A stretch of 64,000 nt of DNA from Nectonema munidae. Taxonomy: Eukaryota; Nematomorpha; Nectonematoida; Nectonematidae. Of this stretch, positions 1-10,400 are shown piece after piece. The notes beneath the pieces are model-generated. The model was not told the DNA's origin, did no database searches, and saw only the letters and a list, made by a program, of their open reading frames with translations. Made by a program: the position numbers and the translations under genes. The stretch lies in NCBI GenBank assembly GCA_030549495.1, contig JAUIRK010001041.1:744001-808000 (forward strand), given 5' to 3'. Positions within the stretch are counted from its first letter, which is position 1. Every line of letters begins with the position of its first letter.

Positions 1-228
1 AAATAATACATTCACAGCACATTCAAAACTAAATAAAAATAGTCATTTATCGATTATGAAATATAGACTACTAACATTAGCTATATGAAAAGACGAGTAC
101 ATGCTTATTAACAAAATAAAGATTTTTGAAGTATCTAAAAAAAGTTTAAAATCAATTAATAAAAGTATTAAAGAGAGTTAAAAAAGTAAATGGTATCAAA
201 TGATGAAAAATATTATGTATTGATTAAG

Positions 229-793
229 CAGCGTTTCTCAACCTTTTTACCTTCGCGGAATCCTTGGAATATGATAAATCTTTTACGGAAGCCTATGCAA
301 AAAATATTTTAATATCATTTTTATCACAGTAAAAGTAAATGAATTAGAAAAAAGACTTCTCAATTAAACTAATGAAAAAAGGGCAATCAAATTTTGCTAA
401 AGTATTGTCATTTTAAAAATATATGATAATTAACCCATTTACGGCCAATGTTCTTATTTTGGAACATAAATAATTTCATCTTCGTCTGCTTTTTTCAATG
501 ACTTTGAATATAAATCGTCTGCGTTTTTTTTAGATATAGTCTGCTTTGCTCGGCCTTAAATGGGTTAAGACGTAAACTACGATGAAAAGTATATATTATT
601 AGTGCTAGTTTGAGAAAACTTGGGTATCATATTTATTAGTAGTGTTAGATAAGATAAGATCTTACTATACTTCTTTTTGATACCTGATTAAAAAGTTTTC
701 ATTAAAAACATCTACCTTACTATTTCTTGCAGAACCCTTAGGGAGTTTTGCGTCACCCTAGTATTCCGCGGAACACTGGTTGAGAAACCCTAG
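229..793. mobile_element. Non-autonomous hAT-like element, with a nested piggyBac MITE
   Basis: The left end reads CAGCGTTTCTCAACC and the right end is its near inverse (GGTTGAGAAACCCTA), with a second matched block, TTCCGCGGAA, just inside. Ends of the CAGnGTTTCTCAACC type are characteristic of Charlie-like hAT elements. There is no transposase reading frame, so it depends on another element. The flanking 8-bp duplication is no longer clear, which suggests age. A TTAA-flanked element sits inside it at 430-568. Confidence 0.65.
430..568. mobile_element. piggyBac-type MITE inside the hAT-like element
   Basis: It begins TTAACCCATTTACGGCC and ends GGCCTTAAATGGGTTAA, so it has inverted ends opening with CCC and the TTAA target that piggyBac transposases use. 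The interior holds two TCGTCTGC-like words that recur in other TTAA elements of the window. It inserted into the older hAT-like element around it. Confidence 0.65.
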
Positions 794-1289
794 ACTAGAG
801 TAAGGAACAAATTATTATGCGTAAATAAGGTTCTGTAAAATTCAAAAATTCAAATAAAAAAAATTATTTAAACATAATCAGCTAGCTCATCATACTATGA
901 AAAATCTACTAGTCTAAACTAGACTTCGCAGCAAGTAGCGATATCAGTGCAGGTATGTGAACACCGGTCTACATGTTTTACTTTTTTGTTTAAATGCCGT
1001 TTTTTATATTATTCGGTTATTATAACTAGGAGCAAGAAAATTTATTTATAAATTTATCAAAAATTGAACAAGACAAAAAATTGACTAAAAAACGCATTTT
1101 ATTATCATTACAGTAAGAGAGCAATGATATATTTTAAAGTATGGAAAAGTGAGATCTTTAGACAAAAGCTTTTAAATCACTCATATTTATCTTTCCCTCG
1201 TCACCGTACTAGCATGTGGAGAGATGTAAGTCTATTTTCGTTTTTATTCGCCATGTAGTTTCGCACACCACATCATAACACAATTATTT
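794..1289. other. AT-rich DNA, no gene seen
   Basis: No reading frame, inverted ends or repeat structure was recognised here. Confidence 0.5.
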
Positions 1290-1319
1290 CAAAATTATTA
1301 GAATTAAATAACCTGTTTT

Positions 1320-1510
1320 TTGGATTGAAAACTTTTCGATATACAAAAGCCTTTTTAAAAAAAAGAATTATCTTCCAAAATTCCTTCTATTATGATAAAG
1401 ATATCTTAAACACAGTCAGCAAACTTCCAAAAATGATTGATGATTATAATAAAACTAAGGCAGATGTAGATACTTTTGATCAAATAGTTGACCTGAACGT
1501 GTTTTTTTAA
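1320..1510 (+). pseudogene. piggyBac transposase fragment
   Basis: A 61-codon open stretch contains YNKTKADVDTFDQ, the conserved piggyBac block (D-Y-N-x-T-K-x-x-V-D-x-x-D-Q) that carries the third catalytic aspartate of the DDD transposase. Upstream catalytic blocks and the Cys-rich C-terminal domain are absent, so this is only a remnant of about 60 of the usual 500-600 residues. No TTAA-bounded ends could be assigned to it. Confidence 0.6.
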
Positions 1511-1832
1511 TAATATTATATATATCGCACCTTCCAATTCTTACATTTTTTTCATTGAAATAAAACGTGCTCATATATAGACGAAGGTTATTTTTAGATT
1601 ACATGGGTAAGCAGCTTGCTTAGGAATATATAAAAAGGCGTAAAGTTCTTCCTAGACAAATTGGCTCAAATTTGTATGTGTTAAAAAATTGAAGAAAAAA
1701 TTTCTCTTCCTGTACATCCGTTCAAAAAATAATCGAAAAAGAAAAAGAGATAGATGTTATATAATTGTGAAAATTCAAGTGGATCTATATATTTCACTGG
1801 ATCTAAGTGCGTGAAATGTTATAGGTATATAT

Positions 1833-2736
1833 TAGGGTGTCTCTGATGCCTCAAAAACAAATTTTTTTTAGTTTTAAGTAGCCTGTTTAATGACAAAGTA
1901 GATGCTTCAACGAAACAACTTATAATTAAAAATCTTAAAGAAAATAAACCATCAAAGCTTGATTTTCATAGTCGAATAGGAAATTATTTTGGTAAACCAA
2001 GTTTTCCAACATTGAAAAATTTAGAAAATTGGCATAACATTTCTTCATTGATTGGATATGATTCTTGGATGTTTTTTCATTTACTTCAAATCAATACAAC
2101 GTTTTTTGAAGAGGAAGTCAATAACTGGAAAAACAATAAATTTTATTTAGAGGGAAAAGAAACTGTTGATAATTTGTTAGTTGTAAACGATATCGCAGAG
2201 CGGGGAGTCAAGCTTTGCTCAGATTATATTTCAATATCTAAAGAAGAGGAAAACTTTCAACAAGTTTTGCAAGTTGTTCAAAACAGTCGGAAAGCTTTAC
2301 CCAACCAAAGAAAAAAACAGAAGTATGAAAATTGATTAATAAAATTGTTATTTTCTTTATAGTTTGTTGTTTAAAAACATTTGAATAAACTTTGTGTTTC
2401 TTTTTTACATGCTTCAAAATATTGATATAATATAAAAAGGCCTTTACAATAGAAGTCAACCAAAACTAGAGAGAAGTGAAGTAGCTGAAAAAAGTCATTT
2501 CATTTTTTTAAGTTGACTTAATAAGGACATAAGAAAAAAGAGGAGGGGAGCATGAAAATAAACCAAAATATTTATAACGTTAAATGTGAACGACCTCTAA
2601 GTTTATATAAAGATGTGCCTAAGGTAAACTTTGATCAAATAATTTTTTTCAGGTTTTTAGATATATAAGATATATATGCTGTAAATAAATAAGGTTGGTT
2701 GATTTATGAAACTGTAAAGGCATCAGAGACACCCTA
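1833..2736 (+). mobile_element. 904-bp DNA element with perfect 19-bp TIRs and 8-bp TSD
   Basis: The element starts TAGGGTGTCTCTGATGCCT and ends with the exact inverse complement of those 19 bases at 2718-2736. It is bounded by GTATATAT at both sides (1825-1832 and 2737-2744), an 8-bp target duplication as in hAT or P-like transposons. Perfect ends and duplication imply a fairly recent insertion. Inside lies one open reading frame encoding the C-terminal part of an uncharacterised protein family, so this is probably an internally deleted copy of a larger autonomous element. Confidence 0.85.
1847..2335 (+). CDS. C-terminal fragment of an uncharacterised, repeat-encoded protein
   Basis: The frame is open from 1847 to a stop at 2335 (about 162 codons). 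The last 150 residues look genuinely coding, with lysine-rich, ordered sequence and no stops. The block VVNDIAERGV followed by an acidic stretch and VLQVVQNSRK matches, from memory, a signature shared by many uncharacterised, multi-copy proteins of cnidarians, aphids and crustaceans. I know no assigned function. Because the frame sits entirely between transposon ends with a target duplication, the family may be a transposase. This fragment lacks its N-terminal part. The T-rich stretch ending in AG at about 1862-1870 could be a splice acceptor of the parent gene. Confidence 0.55.
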   Translation, partial: CLKNKFFLVLSSLFNDKVDASTKQLIIKNLKENKPSKLDFHSRIGNYFGKPSFPTLKNLENWHNISSLIGYDSWMFFHLLQINTTFFEEEVNNWKNNKFYLEGKETVDNLLVVNDIAERGVKLCSDYISISKEEENFQQVLQVVQNSRKALPNQRKKQKYEN

Positions 2737-2744
2737 GTATATAT

Positions 2745-3453
2745 GTAAAAAAACTACAACCAAATTTATAAGAATTGTTGATCAAGCTTTTCAAGCATTT
2801 AATTATATATTTTGAAGAAACTATGTGCTAAAAACCTTATAAATTAAACAGGGTGCATTTGGAAGCATAGGGTGATAAATATTTTATAAGCTGATGATGG
2901 GTAACAAAGGCTAAATCAATATAGTTCCTTTTCCGTGAAAAATTATGTCTTGATATTGAGAACGTCTATTTCATTCGTTTTCATGAAATAATATAATGAG
3001 GACAATATATCTTTTACTAAAAAATCCTTAGGCATGTTTTTTATATATAGGTTAAATCAGCGGCGGAATTCAGAGAAGGTGATGGGGCGATCGCCTTTTC
3101 TGAATCGAATCTGAAAGGAGATCAAGACATTTAAAATTAGCGACGAGCAAAATGGGGAAAATTGGAAATGTAAAAATGAACAAATATTTATTCATGGTTA
3201 TAAAAGCCGATAGACCCTAGCTTTATGGAAAAGTAGCCGTAAAAGTGATTATTATTATTATATCAAAAAAAGGTATTAATTAAATTTAAAAGATATTAAA
3301 GTAATACATACCATGATATCTATCTCTGATTTTATTTCTCTGCTCGTTTCTTTATCCAATGAAAACATACGCTAAAATAAAAATAAAAAGGTATCAAATA
3401 TTCAATTTAAAAAAAGGTTTAATTTTTATGTGGAACAACTTTTGGATATAAAA
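2745..3453. other. No gene; possible hAT end near 3059-3110
   Basis: CAGCGGCGG at about 3059 resembles a hAT terminus. It is followed by an imperfect palindrome at about 3067-3103, but no matching right end was found. The rest is plain AT-rich DNA. Confidence 0.3.
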
Positions 3454-3569
3454 TTAAGCCAACCCATATCATCTCATCGTCAATTCAAACTGAAGCAGAT
3501 TTCTTGATTTTAAGGTTTTATACGAAATTATTTATATTCGTCTGCTTTCTCTGGGATGAAATGGGTTAA
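3454..3569. mobile_element. piggyBac-type MITE (GGGATGAAATGGG end family)
   Basis: TTAA lies at both edges (3454-3457 and 3566-3569). The right end is GGGATGAAATGGGTTAA and the left is a decayed inverse. An internal TCGTCTGCTTT word links it to the other TTAA elements, and the copy at 37557-37697 is clearly the same subfamily. Confidence 0.6.
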
Positions 3570-3660
3570 CCCTTTTGTGACCATAAAAATCAGACGATAT
3601 TTATTAAAAAGCAGAAGATTCATATACAAAACTATTTGAAAAAGCAGATGAAAGTAAAAT
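3566..3660. mobile_element. Second piggyBac-type MITE, abutting the first, right end lost
   Basis: It shares the TTAA at 3566-3569 and opens CCCTTTTGTGACC, like the copy at 9997. It then carries CAGACGA and GCAGAAGA words. The right inverted end is not recognisable. Confidence 0.45.
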
Positions 3661-4557
3661 TGTTACTTATTATAATCTGCCCATCAGCACGCTCAAAGAA
3701 ATGAATACAGTATTGTGGATAACAATAAGAATGTGTCTTTGATTCGAAACTTATAAAGATAACTTCGAGTGGTTTAAGGCGCAAATGTACTGCTCGTGTT
3801 GAACCATGAGTAAAGAAGGACTAATGTTGTATCGAACCGGTTTAGATCTTCTAATATTGAAGGCATGTATCTAACCAAACTTACTTAAGCCCCTTATACT
3901 TAAATCACGGGCGCACATCCAGGGGGGGGCGAGGGGGGACGACCGCCCCCCCCCCCCCCCAAGTGTTTTCAAGAAAGTATAAATAATGTTGCGCAAGTTT
4001 TTTGTTTTTAAATTGTGCCTCTTCTATCAACTTTTTTTGGCTACACTACTGCTTCTGTCTAATTTGCATTTAGAGTTAAATTAAAATAGTTTTCAATCGT
4101 TACAATTTTATATCAAAGAAATATTGTTAGACTCGCGCTAAGATTTTTTTTCAACAAAAGTCTTAATCTTTATCACCACGTTTGTTACATTTTATAACAT
4201 TTGAAAACTAATTTTTTCAAGTCAAGAAATTTTTTTCAATAGTTATTTGGGAATGAATATTTTGACTATCTATTCAGTTTAAAAGCAAGAATGCTCTATT
4301 TGCTTAATATTTGAGCGGAGATATTTTTTATAATGTTCGATTGTTAAATTTTATAAGTAACACTACATAATCAAATCACTTTTTTTAAGAAAATTTTTTG
4401 ATTATTATAATAAAAATATAATATCGAAACAAAATGTTTCAGTTGTTTAAAATGTGCTTAATCTATTTATGACAGCTGTCAGAATTTTATTTGTAGACAA
4501 ATATTCAAAAAACGCAATGATTTTCTTTTCTCGTATACTTTGATTTATGTTAGTTTG

Positions 4558-4846
4558 GTCTTCGGACATTTTGCCCCATTATTTTCATATGACAGTTCGT
4601 CCTATGGACAATTCGCCCCATTATTTTCATAAGACATTTTGTTTCATGGACAATTCCCCCCGTTATTTTCATAAGACATTTTGTCTCATCGTCAATTTTA
4701 AAATTTTTTGAGATAAAATGATTAATTTGAAAATTTTAATAGAGATAAAATAAACAAGAATATAAAATTTTTTAATAATTTTACACATAAGCAAAGATGG
4801 ATGAAACAAATAGCCTATGTCTATGGGGCGAAATGTCTTTCGATCA
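4558..4846. mobile_element. Small inverted-end element with internal ~55-bp tandem units
   Basis: TCGGACATTTTGCCCCAT near 4561 is mirrored by ATGGGGCGAAATGTC near 4823-4838. Next to the left end, roughly 55-bp units (GACA-TT-GCCCCATTATTTTCAT type) are repeated about three times between 4566 and 4690. No coding capacity. Confidence 0.55.
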
Positions 4847-5079
4847 TAAGTTTAATAATTTTTTAATTATAAGGGTTAGCTATTTAAACGTTGGCTTTTG
4901 CTGCTTATAAAATTTGAAAATATCAAATAAACTCTCATTCTTTATGCCTCTTATTATTTTGAAATTATTCTAAGAACAGACGGTTCCATTTTAAAATAGT
5001 GAAAATTGCTTTATTAGTTTATTTTGTTTCCTTTCTCTCTTATGTTAATTATGTAGCAAATTTTTCAATTTTGAGTAAA

Positions 5080-5213
5080 AGGTGTATTTTCATTGACAAG
5101 GCACTGATGTACCACTTATGTCAAACTATGAACAAATTCGTATCGATGAGGAATCAAATCCAGAGGCTTCCGTGCTGAGTCCATCATCTCAACTAACCTG
5201 CTATGCCACCCAT
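5080..5213 (-). mobile_element. tRNA-derived SINE, copy 1
   Basis: Read on the minus strand it is about 90% identical to the plus-strand copy at 26530-26665 over more than 110 bp. It begins ATGGGTGGCATAGCAGG (an A-box-like tRNA promoter) and includes the block GATGGACTCAGCACGGAAG. Its B box (consensus GGTTCGAATC) has decayed. RNA polymerase III would be expected to transcribe a full copy. It inserted into the hAT element. Confidence 0.8.
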
Positions 5214-5745
5214 AGAGTATGCTGTAAGGGATACGTCAAATTAGTTTTCAAAAAACTTAAGTTATGCTCTAAATTTTTTTAGTTTTTGTTGAAGCTCTAT
5301 AACTTTTTCTGATAGACTTTTTTCCTTAAAAGTTATTATAAAAGGCAAATCATTGCAAAATGTTAAAAGTTATTTTACTTTTTGTAGCTTGTATCAATTT
5401 AGCTTTTAAACTATTTTTGAATGATGCTGAGTAAAATAAAATAATGCGATCTTAATTTTTTGTTTGCACAATTATAACTTCGTTTTATACCCTTGCCCTT
5501 GAATCAATCACATTTTTTCATATAAACATCGCAGGGTGTCTAGTAGACTCTTTGCCTTTAGACTACATTCACTCATATAAAACTATCCAACCTTCAGTTA
5601 TTTGTTTTCTCTATGAATCAAATATCCTTTCATCAATTCCTGTAATGTGCCTGGTAGACTACTTCATTTTTCAAATGAAAAGCCTATTCCACCCCTTAAC
5701 AATTTTGGATTTTTTTAAACTAGTGTATATTCGATGGTTGTAGGT

Positions 5746-6220
5746 AAAAATGCCCCCAATTAAAAAGTAGGAAAAAATGCACCCTAATTTTTGATTTTCA
5801 TGTTTTTTTTAAATTATATAAATATTTTTATTTGGTACCACGAAAGGCTAAATTTCTAAAATTTCTTAATCTATAGGGTTTTTTTTTATATAGTTCTTAA
5901 AAACAACAGCAAAGGTGCAGATTTGTGGGAATGTGTTCTTAAAATCAGTTAAAACACAAATTATATTTAGAAAGTGTTCTGATACACACAAAGTCCAAAA
6001 ATATTTGCTGTTTTATAAATTTTTTTTGTATTTAAAAAATTTTCCTATGCTGAGTTTTTTAGTTTACTTTAATTAAATTTTAAACGTTTTAGATGAAAAG
6101 TTAACTTTTTGTTTTTTTTGAAATTTTTTGTGTTGGGGCATTTTCCTAATTTTAAATTGAGGCATTTTTTTCCGTTGCAATTTTTACTGGGGGTTTCTAC
6201 TTTTTAATTGGGGCATTTTT
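5746..6220. mobile_element. Foldback element nested in the hAT
   Basis: The left arm, 5746-5770, and the right arm, 6197-6220, are inverse complements apart from one extra C (core GCCCCAATTAAAAAGTAG). A second, weaker pair of arms (AATGCACCCTAATTTTTGA against TTAAATTGAGGCATT) lies just inside. The spacer is AT-rich and non-coding. Confidence 0.6.
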
Positions 6221-6476
6221 TCTGCGCACCATATTCTATATGCAAATTTAATTAAAATATTTTCGCTGGAAGTATAGTATTTAAATTCATCAAATTTGTA
6301 AAAAAAATATATAAAGTAGTTTTATAAATTTAGGTATGCGCTGAATACACTCTATTTTAAACGATTGCTTGAATATTTGGTCTCCCGTGGTATTTTTAGA
6401 CCACTATTTTTGAAAATTGCAACAAAAAAATTTCGCCCCCCCAATAATTTTGAGGATGTGCGCCCCTGACTTAAAT

Positions 6477-7338
6477 ATATAGAAAATCAAAGAGTGCTAT
6501 AACCCTTTCAGGCATATTGGGTCACCAGCAGGGTTGGAAATTTGCCCAGCCCAAAAAAATCGGTGGGGGGGGGGGGGGGGGGGGTTGAGTAAAACTCTAT
6601 TCATTAAACCCATTCAAGGGTTTTTTCCTTTTTCAAAAATATTATTAAGAGTATTTTTGTTTATTTTCTCTAATTCTTTGAAAAAATGAAAAAATTTAAA
6701 AACAATATAAAAAAAAATTTCTTGGCTAAAATTTTTTTATGATAATTTTAAGTTTGATTTAAAATGCCCTTTTTAATCAACTTTTGTTACTTAGTTCTTT
6801 AAAATTTTAGAAAAGCATATTTTAAAAATTCAGAAGTTAAAGTCGAAAATTGGATTAATAACAATCATTAGTCCTATCATCCTGTATTTCTTGCTTTCCA
6901 AATTCAGGATAGCTCATATTTTCCTAGTTCTCAGCGTTTTTCTAATTTGACGTATAAATTAACTCCCTGCTCAATTGCTGATCTTGGAAAATCTTTCCCA
7001 AATTCTGACATATTTAGAGCAGCTCAACAAACCGCCTTTCAATAGAGAAAATAACTTTTTTATAGATCATAAAAAAATGTAACTATATATGTTTTAATTA
7101 TACATATTATGATGTCTCATCTTTTAAAATGGTTTTAACAAAAATTTAGCCTTATTTTTTGGCATTAGATATGTGCGTGACATTGTGAATTGGTCCCCGT
7201 GCCAAACTTGACATGTGTGCCATAGGTTGCTGGCACTTGGTCTAGATTATTTATTGTTTTGTAAATTTTATTTGGTAATAGAGATTTTCTTTTATGTAAA
7301 ACTATATAATAATCAAGGAAAAAAAAGTTGAAAATTAC
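6477..7338. other. No gene; piggyBac-like end and a G run
   Basis: CCCTTTCAGGCATATTGGGTC at 6503-6523 resembles the piggyBac-type ends at 9997-10125, without a partner. A run of about 20 G lies at 6564-6585. On the minus strand about 6900-7020 there is a short open stretch with no recognisable product. Confidence 0.3.
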
Positions 7339-7400
7339 CTTGAGAGCATATTCTTTTCCAGTTTTTGTTTCTTGCGCTCTAAACACATATGAAAAACCTC
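7339..7400 (-). CDS. GAK: GAK homologue exon: end of glycine-rich loop to catalytic lysine
   Basis: This 62-bp exon has the acceptor TTATAG at its upstream side and the donor AAG/GTAATT. Two bases complete a glycine codon begun in the previous exon. Twenty codons then give GFSYVFRAQETKTGKEYALK, ending in phase 0 right after the ATP-anchoring lysine. Confidence 0.8.
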
Positions 7401-10400
7401 CTATAATGTTAAAAAGTTAGATTAACAAACATGCACAAAAAAGGGAATAAATGAATTTAAAATGTAAACAAATCAAAGCAATATAAAAAAGGGAAGAGAC
7501 TTAATAATACTCCTTAAAAGAAAGAACAATTCATAAAAGATAAAAAAGTTATAAAGAGAGACCTTTGAGAATAAAATGAAAATCGTCCGCTTAAGGTAAA
7601 ATAAAATTCATTGAAAAAGAAAAGCAGACGATTAATTTTCAAAAGCTTGGGCCTTAAAAAGAGTTAAACAAAGAATTGCCTGGCCAAATCGAAATAGTGT
7701 ATATCTTTTAAATCAAGGATTTTTTGAAATAAATATGTGCAATAAAAAATTTTATCGATATTTTAATAATGCTTGTTTATACTGTATGTGTTAAGTTGAA
7801 AAATGCGAATGACTTGATACATAAAGTAGTATGTAAAGGAAATGCAGCTGAGAGGGCATGAATAAACGTTGAAAGATGTAAATAAGGAAATAAAAAGTAT
7901 ATCTTTTATTCAAAACAATTTCTATCAATATTAATTTTCGAACACCCTGGTCTTCTTCACATAAGCACAACGGTTAAATACGATGAGTATCAAACAAGAA
8001 GGAAGAATAAAATAATAATTATATTCTTCTTTTCCACATTTTGTTCCTCTGTTACTCTTTGCATTAATGTTAAAATTTAACTACAAATCGTTTCCTATAG
8101 TTTCAGTAAGTTATTATTACGGATTAGCGATACAAAAGGGTAGAAGAATAAGAATATATGCCATAAAGAAGCAGTTTTTCAATTGTTTCGATGAGGTGAT
8201 TCTTGATTAAAACATTCAAATTTATCCTTCTAAAAGATAGTCAGTCTTCTCTTGGATGCACTATTAGCAAACAAAAAACCATATAGATAATAATGACAGA
8301 CGACAGATACAAAAAAAGTATCACGAACATATTTGTCAACAAAATCAATAGATGAAAACTTATAAATAATTTCTCATGTTTCATAAGGAGAATATAGAAA
8401 GATGGATTACAAATCATGAATGAAAGTAAGAAAATCAATACTTACAATAAAGTGGAAAGAAAATGTATTGATGAATAACTAAAACACTTTTACAAATAAG
8501 GAAAAGAAAATTTTTAGATAAATGAAACAATTATATACTGATATAAAGGAAAATAAGTGCACAATAGATTAAAGAAGTTGTTTTGTTTCTCTGTCAAAGC
8601 GTTTTGATTTCCTAAGATAAAAATAGGCATAGCCATACTAATCACAAAATAAAATTCTTGACATGTTATTATGGTTTTCAATACCATGGTCACCACTATT
8701 TAATAAAAAATTTAAGCCATTTCAAGCTTTTCAGACACAATGAGTTATATCAGTGATCCCAAAAATAAAGATCGTCTGCTTTAAGTTAAATGAAAATTCA
8801 GAAAAGCAGACGATAAATTTGCGAAAAGCAAAGCCAACAGAAAAAAAATTCGACAAAAAAATCTAATAAAATTTACAATCAAAAGTCATTATTAAATCAT
8901 GATAGAGTAAAATTAAAAAGATAACGCGTAAAAAATCTGATAAATTTTATGTTAATTTTTTTACAATATTACTTATATAAATAAGAATAGATGTTTAGAC
9001 TTATTATTTTTACGAAATTATATTTATAAATTTATATATCTTTTATTTAACAAGTTCAGGCCCTTCGAAGAGAGGATAAGAAGAAAGGTAGGAGAGGGGG
9101 AATGGGCCTCTGAAATCGCTTGAAATATAAAATATATACTCTTTTATGCTCCGTCCCTCTTAGAATCAGCTCTAGAATAAGTTAATTAGTAATAACGTTA
9201 GCTAGATGGTTTAAAATTTAGGAGTGGAGAGTCGAACGGAAAATATGCGACTCGCACTACAAATCCAAGTATACTTAAAAAATCCGCCTACAACTCCAAA
9301 TGAAAATACTTAAAAACAAACAAACTCGGACCCCCCCCCCCCCTTGGTTTAAATACAGCCTTGCGTAAACAATTAACCATGAGGACAACTACCCCTTATT
9401 AAATAAAAATGTATCTTATTTTGTTCTTATAATTTCTAAATGCCTGAAATAATACGGGCTGAAAGAACAAAGAGAACAAGAAAGTATTAGTGAGAAATGG
9501 TAGCTTATTCATGGATACAAGCAGTACCATAAGGTTGGCTGATGATACCACACTAACGCATTGCTACTGCTGAGAAAGTGTAACGTAAATTCCACACATA
9601 ATACTGTCTGCACTTTTGGAGGGAAAAGTGTTCACTGAGTAAAAAAAAACTTTTTTTAATGTGAGATCACATTTTTAATGAGATACGGCAATCTGAGATC
9701 AACAAAACAATATGCGTTGAAATATGTAAATATTTATTAAGGAATGAACGATATGTAATTTTTGTAATGCTTCCTCTCTAAAAACTTCCAATTGAGGGGC
9801 GCACATCAGGGGTTGGGGAGGGGGCGAGGTCTGCCTCTTCCCAAATCCATTTCAATAAGGGTGAAAAAGTCTTTCGCTCCAACAATAATTTTGAATTTTA
9901 TATCTTTTTTCATCATTAAAAGGCTTGTTTTGCTTGTGAGTAGACTTTCTATATTACTTTACTCGTTTTTCGATGGAATTTCAGACATAAAATCTTTTAA
10001 CCCTTTAACGACCAATGGGACACCAGTGTCCCAAGAAAGGAAAACCGTCAACTTTTATCATATAAATTTGTATTGAAAAGAAAGCAGACGATTAGTTTTC
10101 AAAATTCTATTGCTTAAGGGGTTAAAATAAAATTTAAATATTATAATAAAAAGTTTGCCTTCCTAGTTATTTAAAGTACTCATATATTTCATTTGATTTT
10201 ATAATAAAAGTTTGGAGAATATTTAAAATAATTATTTTTCCAAGTCATTTTAACTACTTTGTTATATAAGGTATACAGTTATATTTGTCATTTTATTTTT
10301 TAAAACTTTAAAACAATATAACAACCTATCTCAAAGAAATCGATATTATTTTGAATTCCCAGTAGTGAAATCAAAAATCTGCACAGTTTTGCCTCCTTTT

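Larger units (their letters stand above)
3906..6468. mobile_element. hAT element, 2.56 kb, non-autonomous, with nested insertions
   Basis: The left end is CACGGGCGCACATCC and the right end is GGATGTGCGCCCCTG, inverted with a single mismatch. A perfect 8-bp target duplication, ACTTAAAT, lies at 3898-3905 and 6469-6476, which is diagnostic of hAT transposition. Next to the left end are G and C runs (about 3921-3959), a feature of several hAT ends here. No transposase reading frame survives. Three other elements lie inside (4558-4846, 5080-5213, 5746-6220), which accounts for over a third of its length. Confidence 0.85.
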
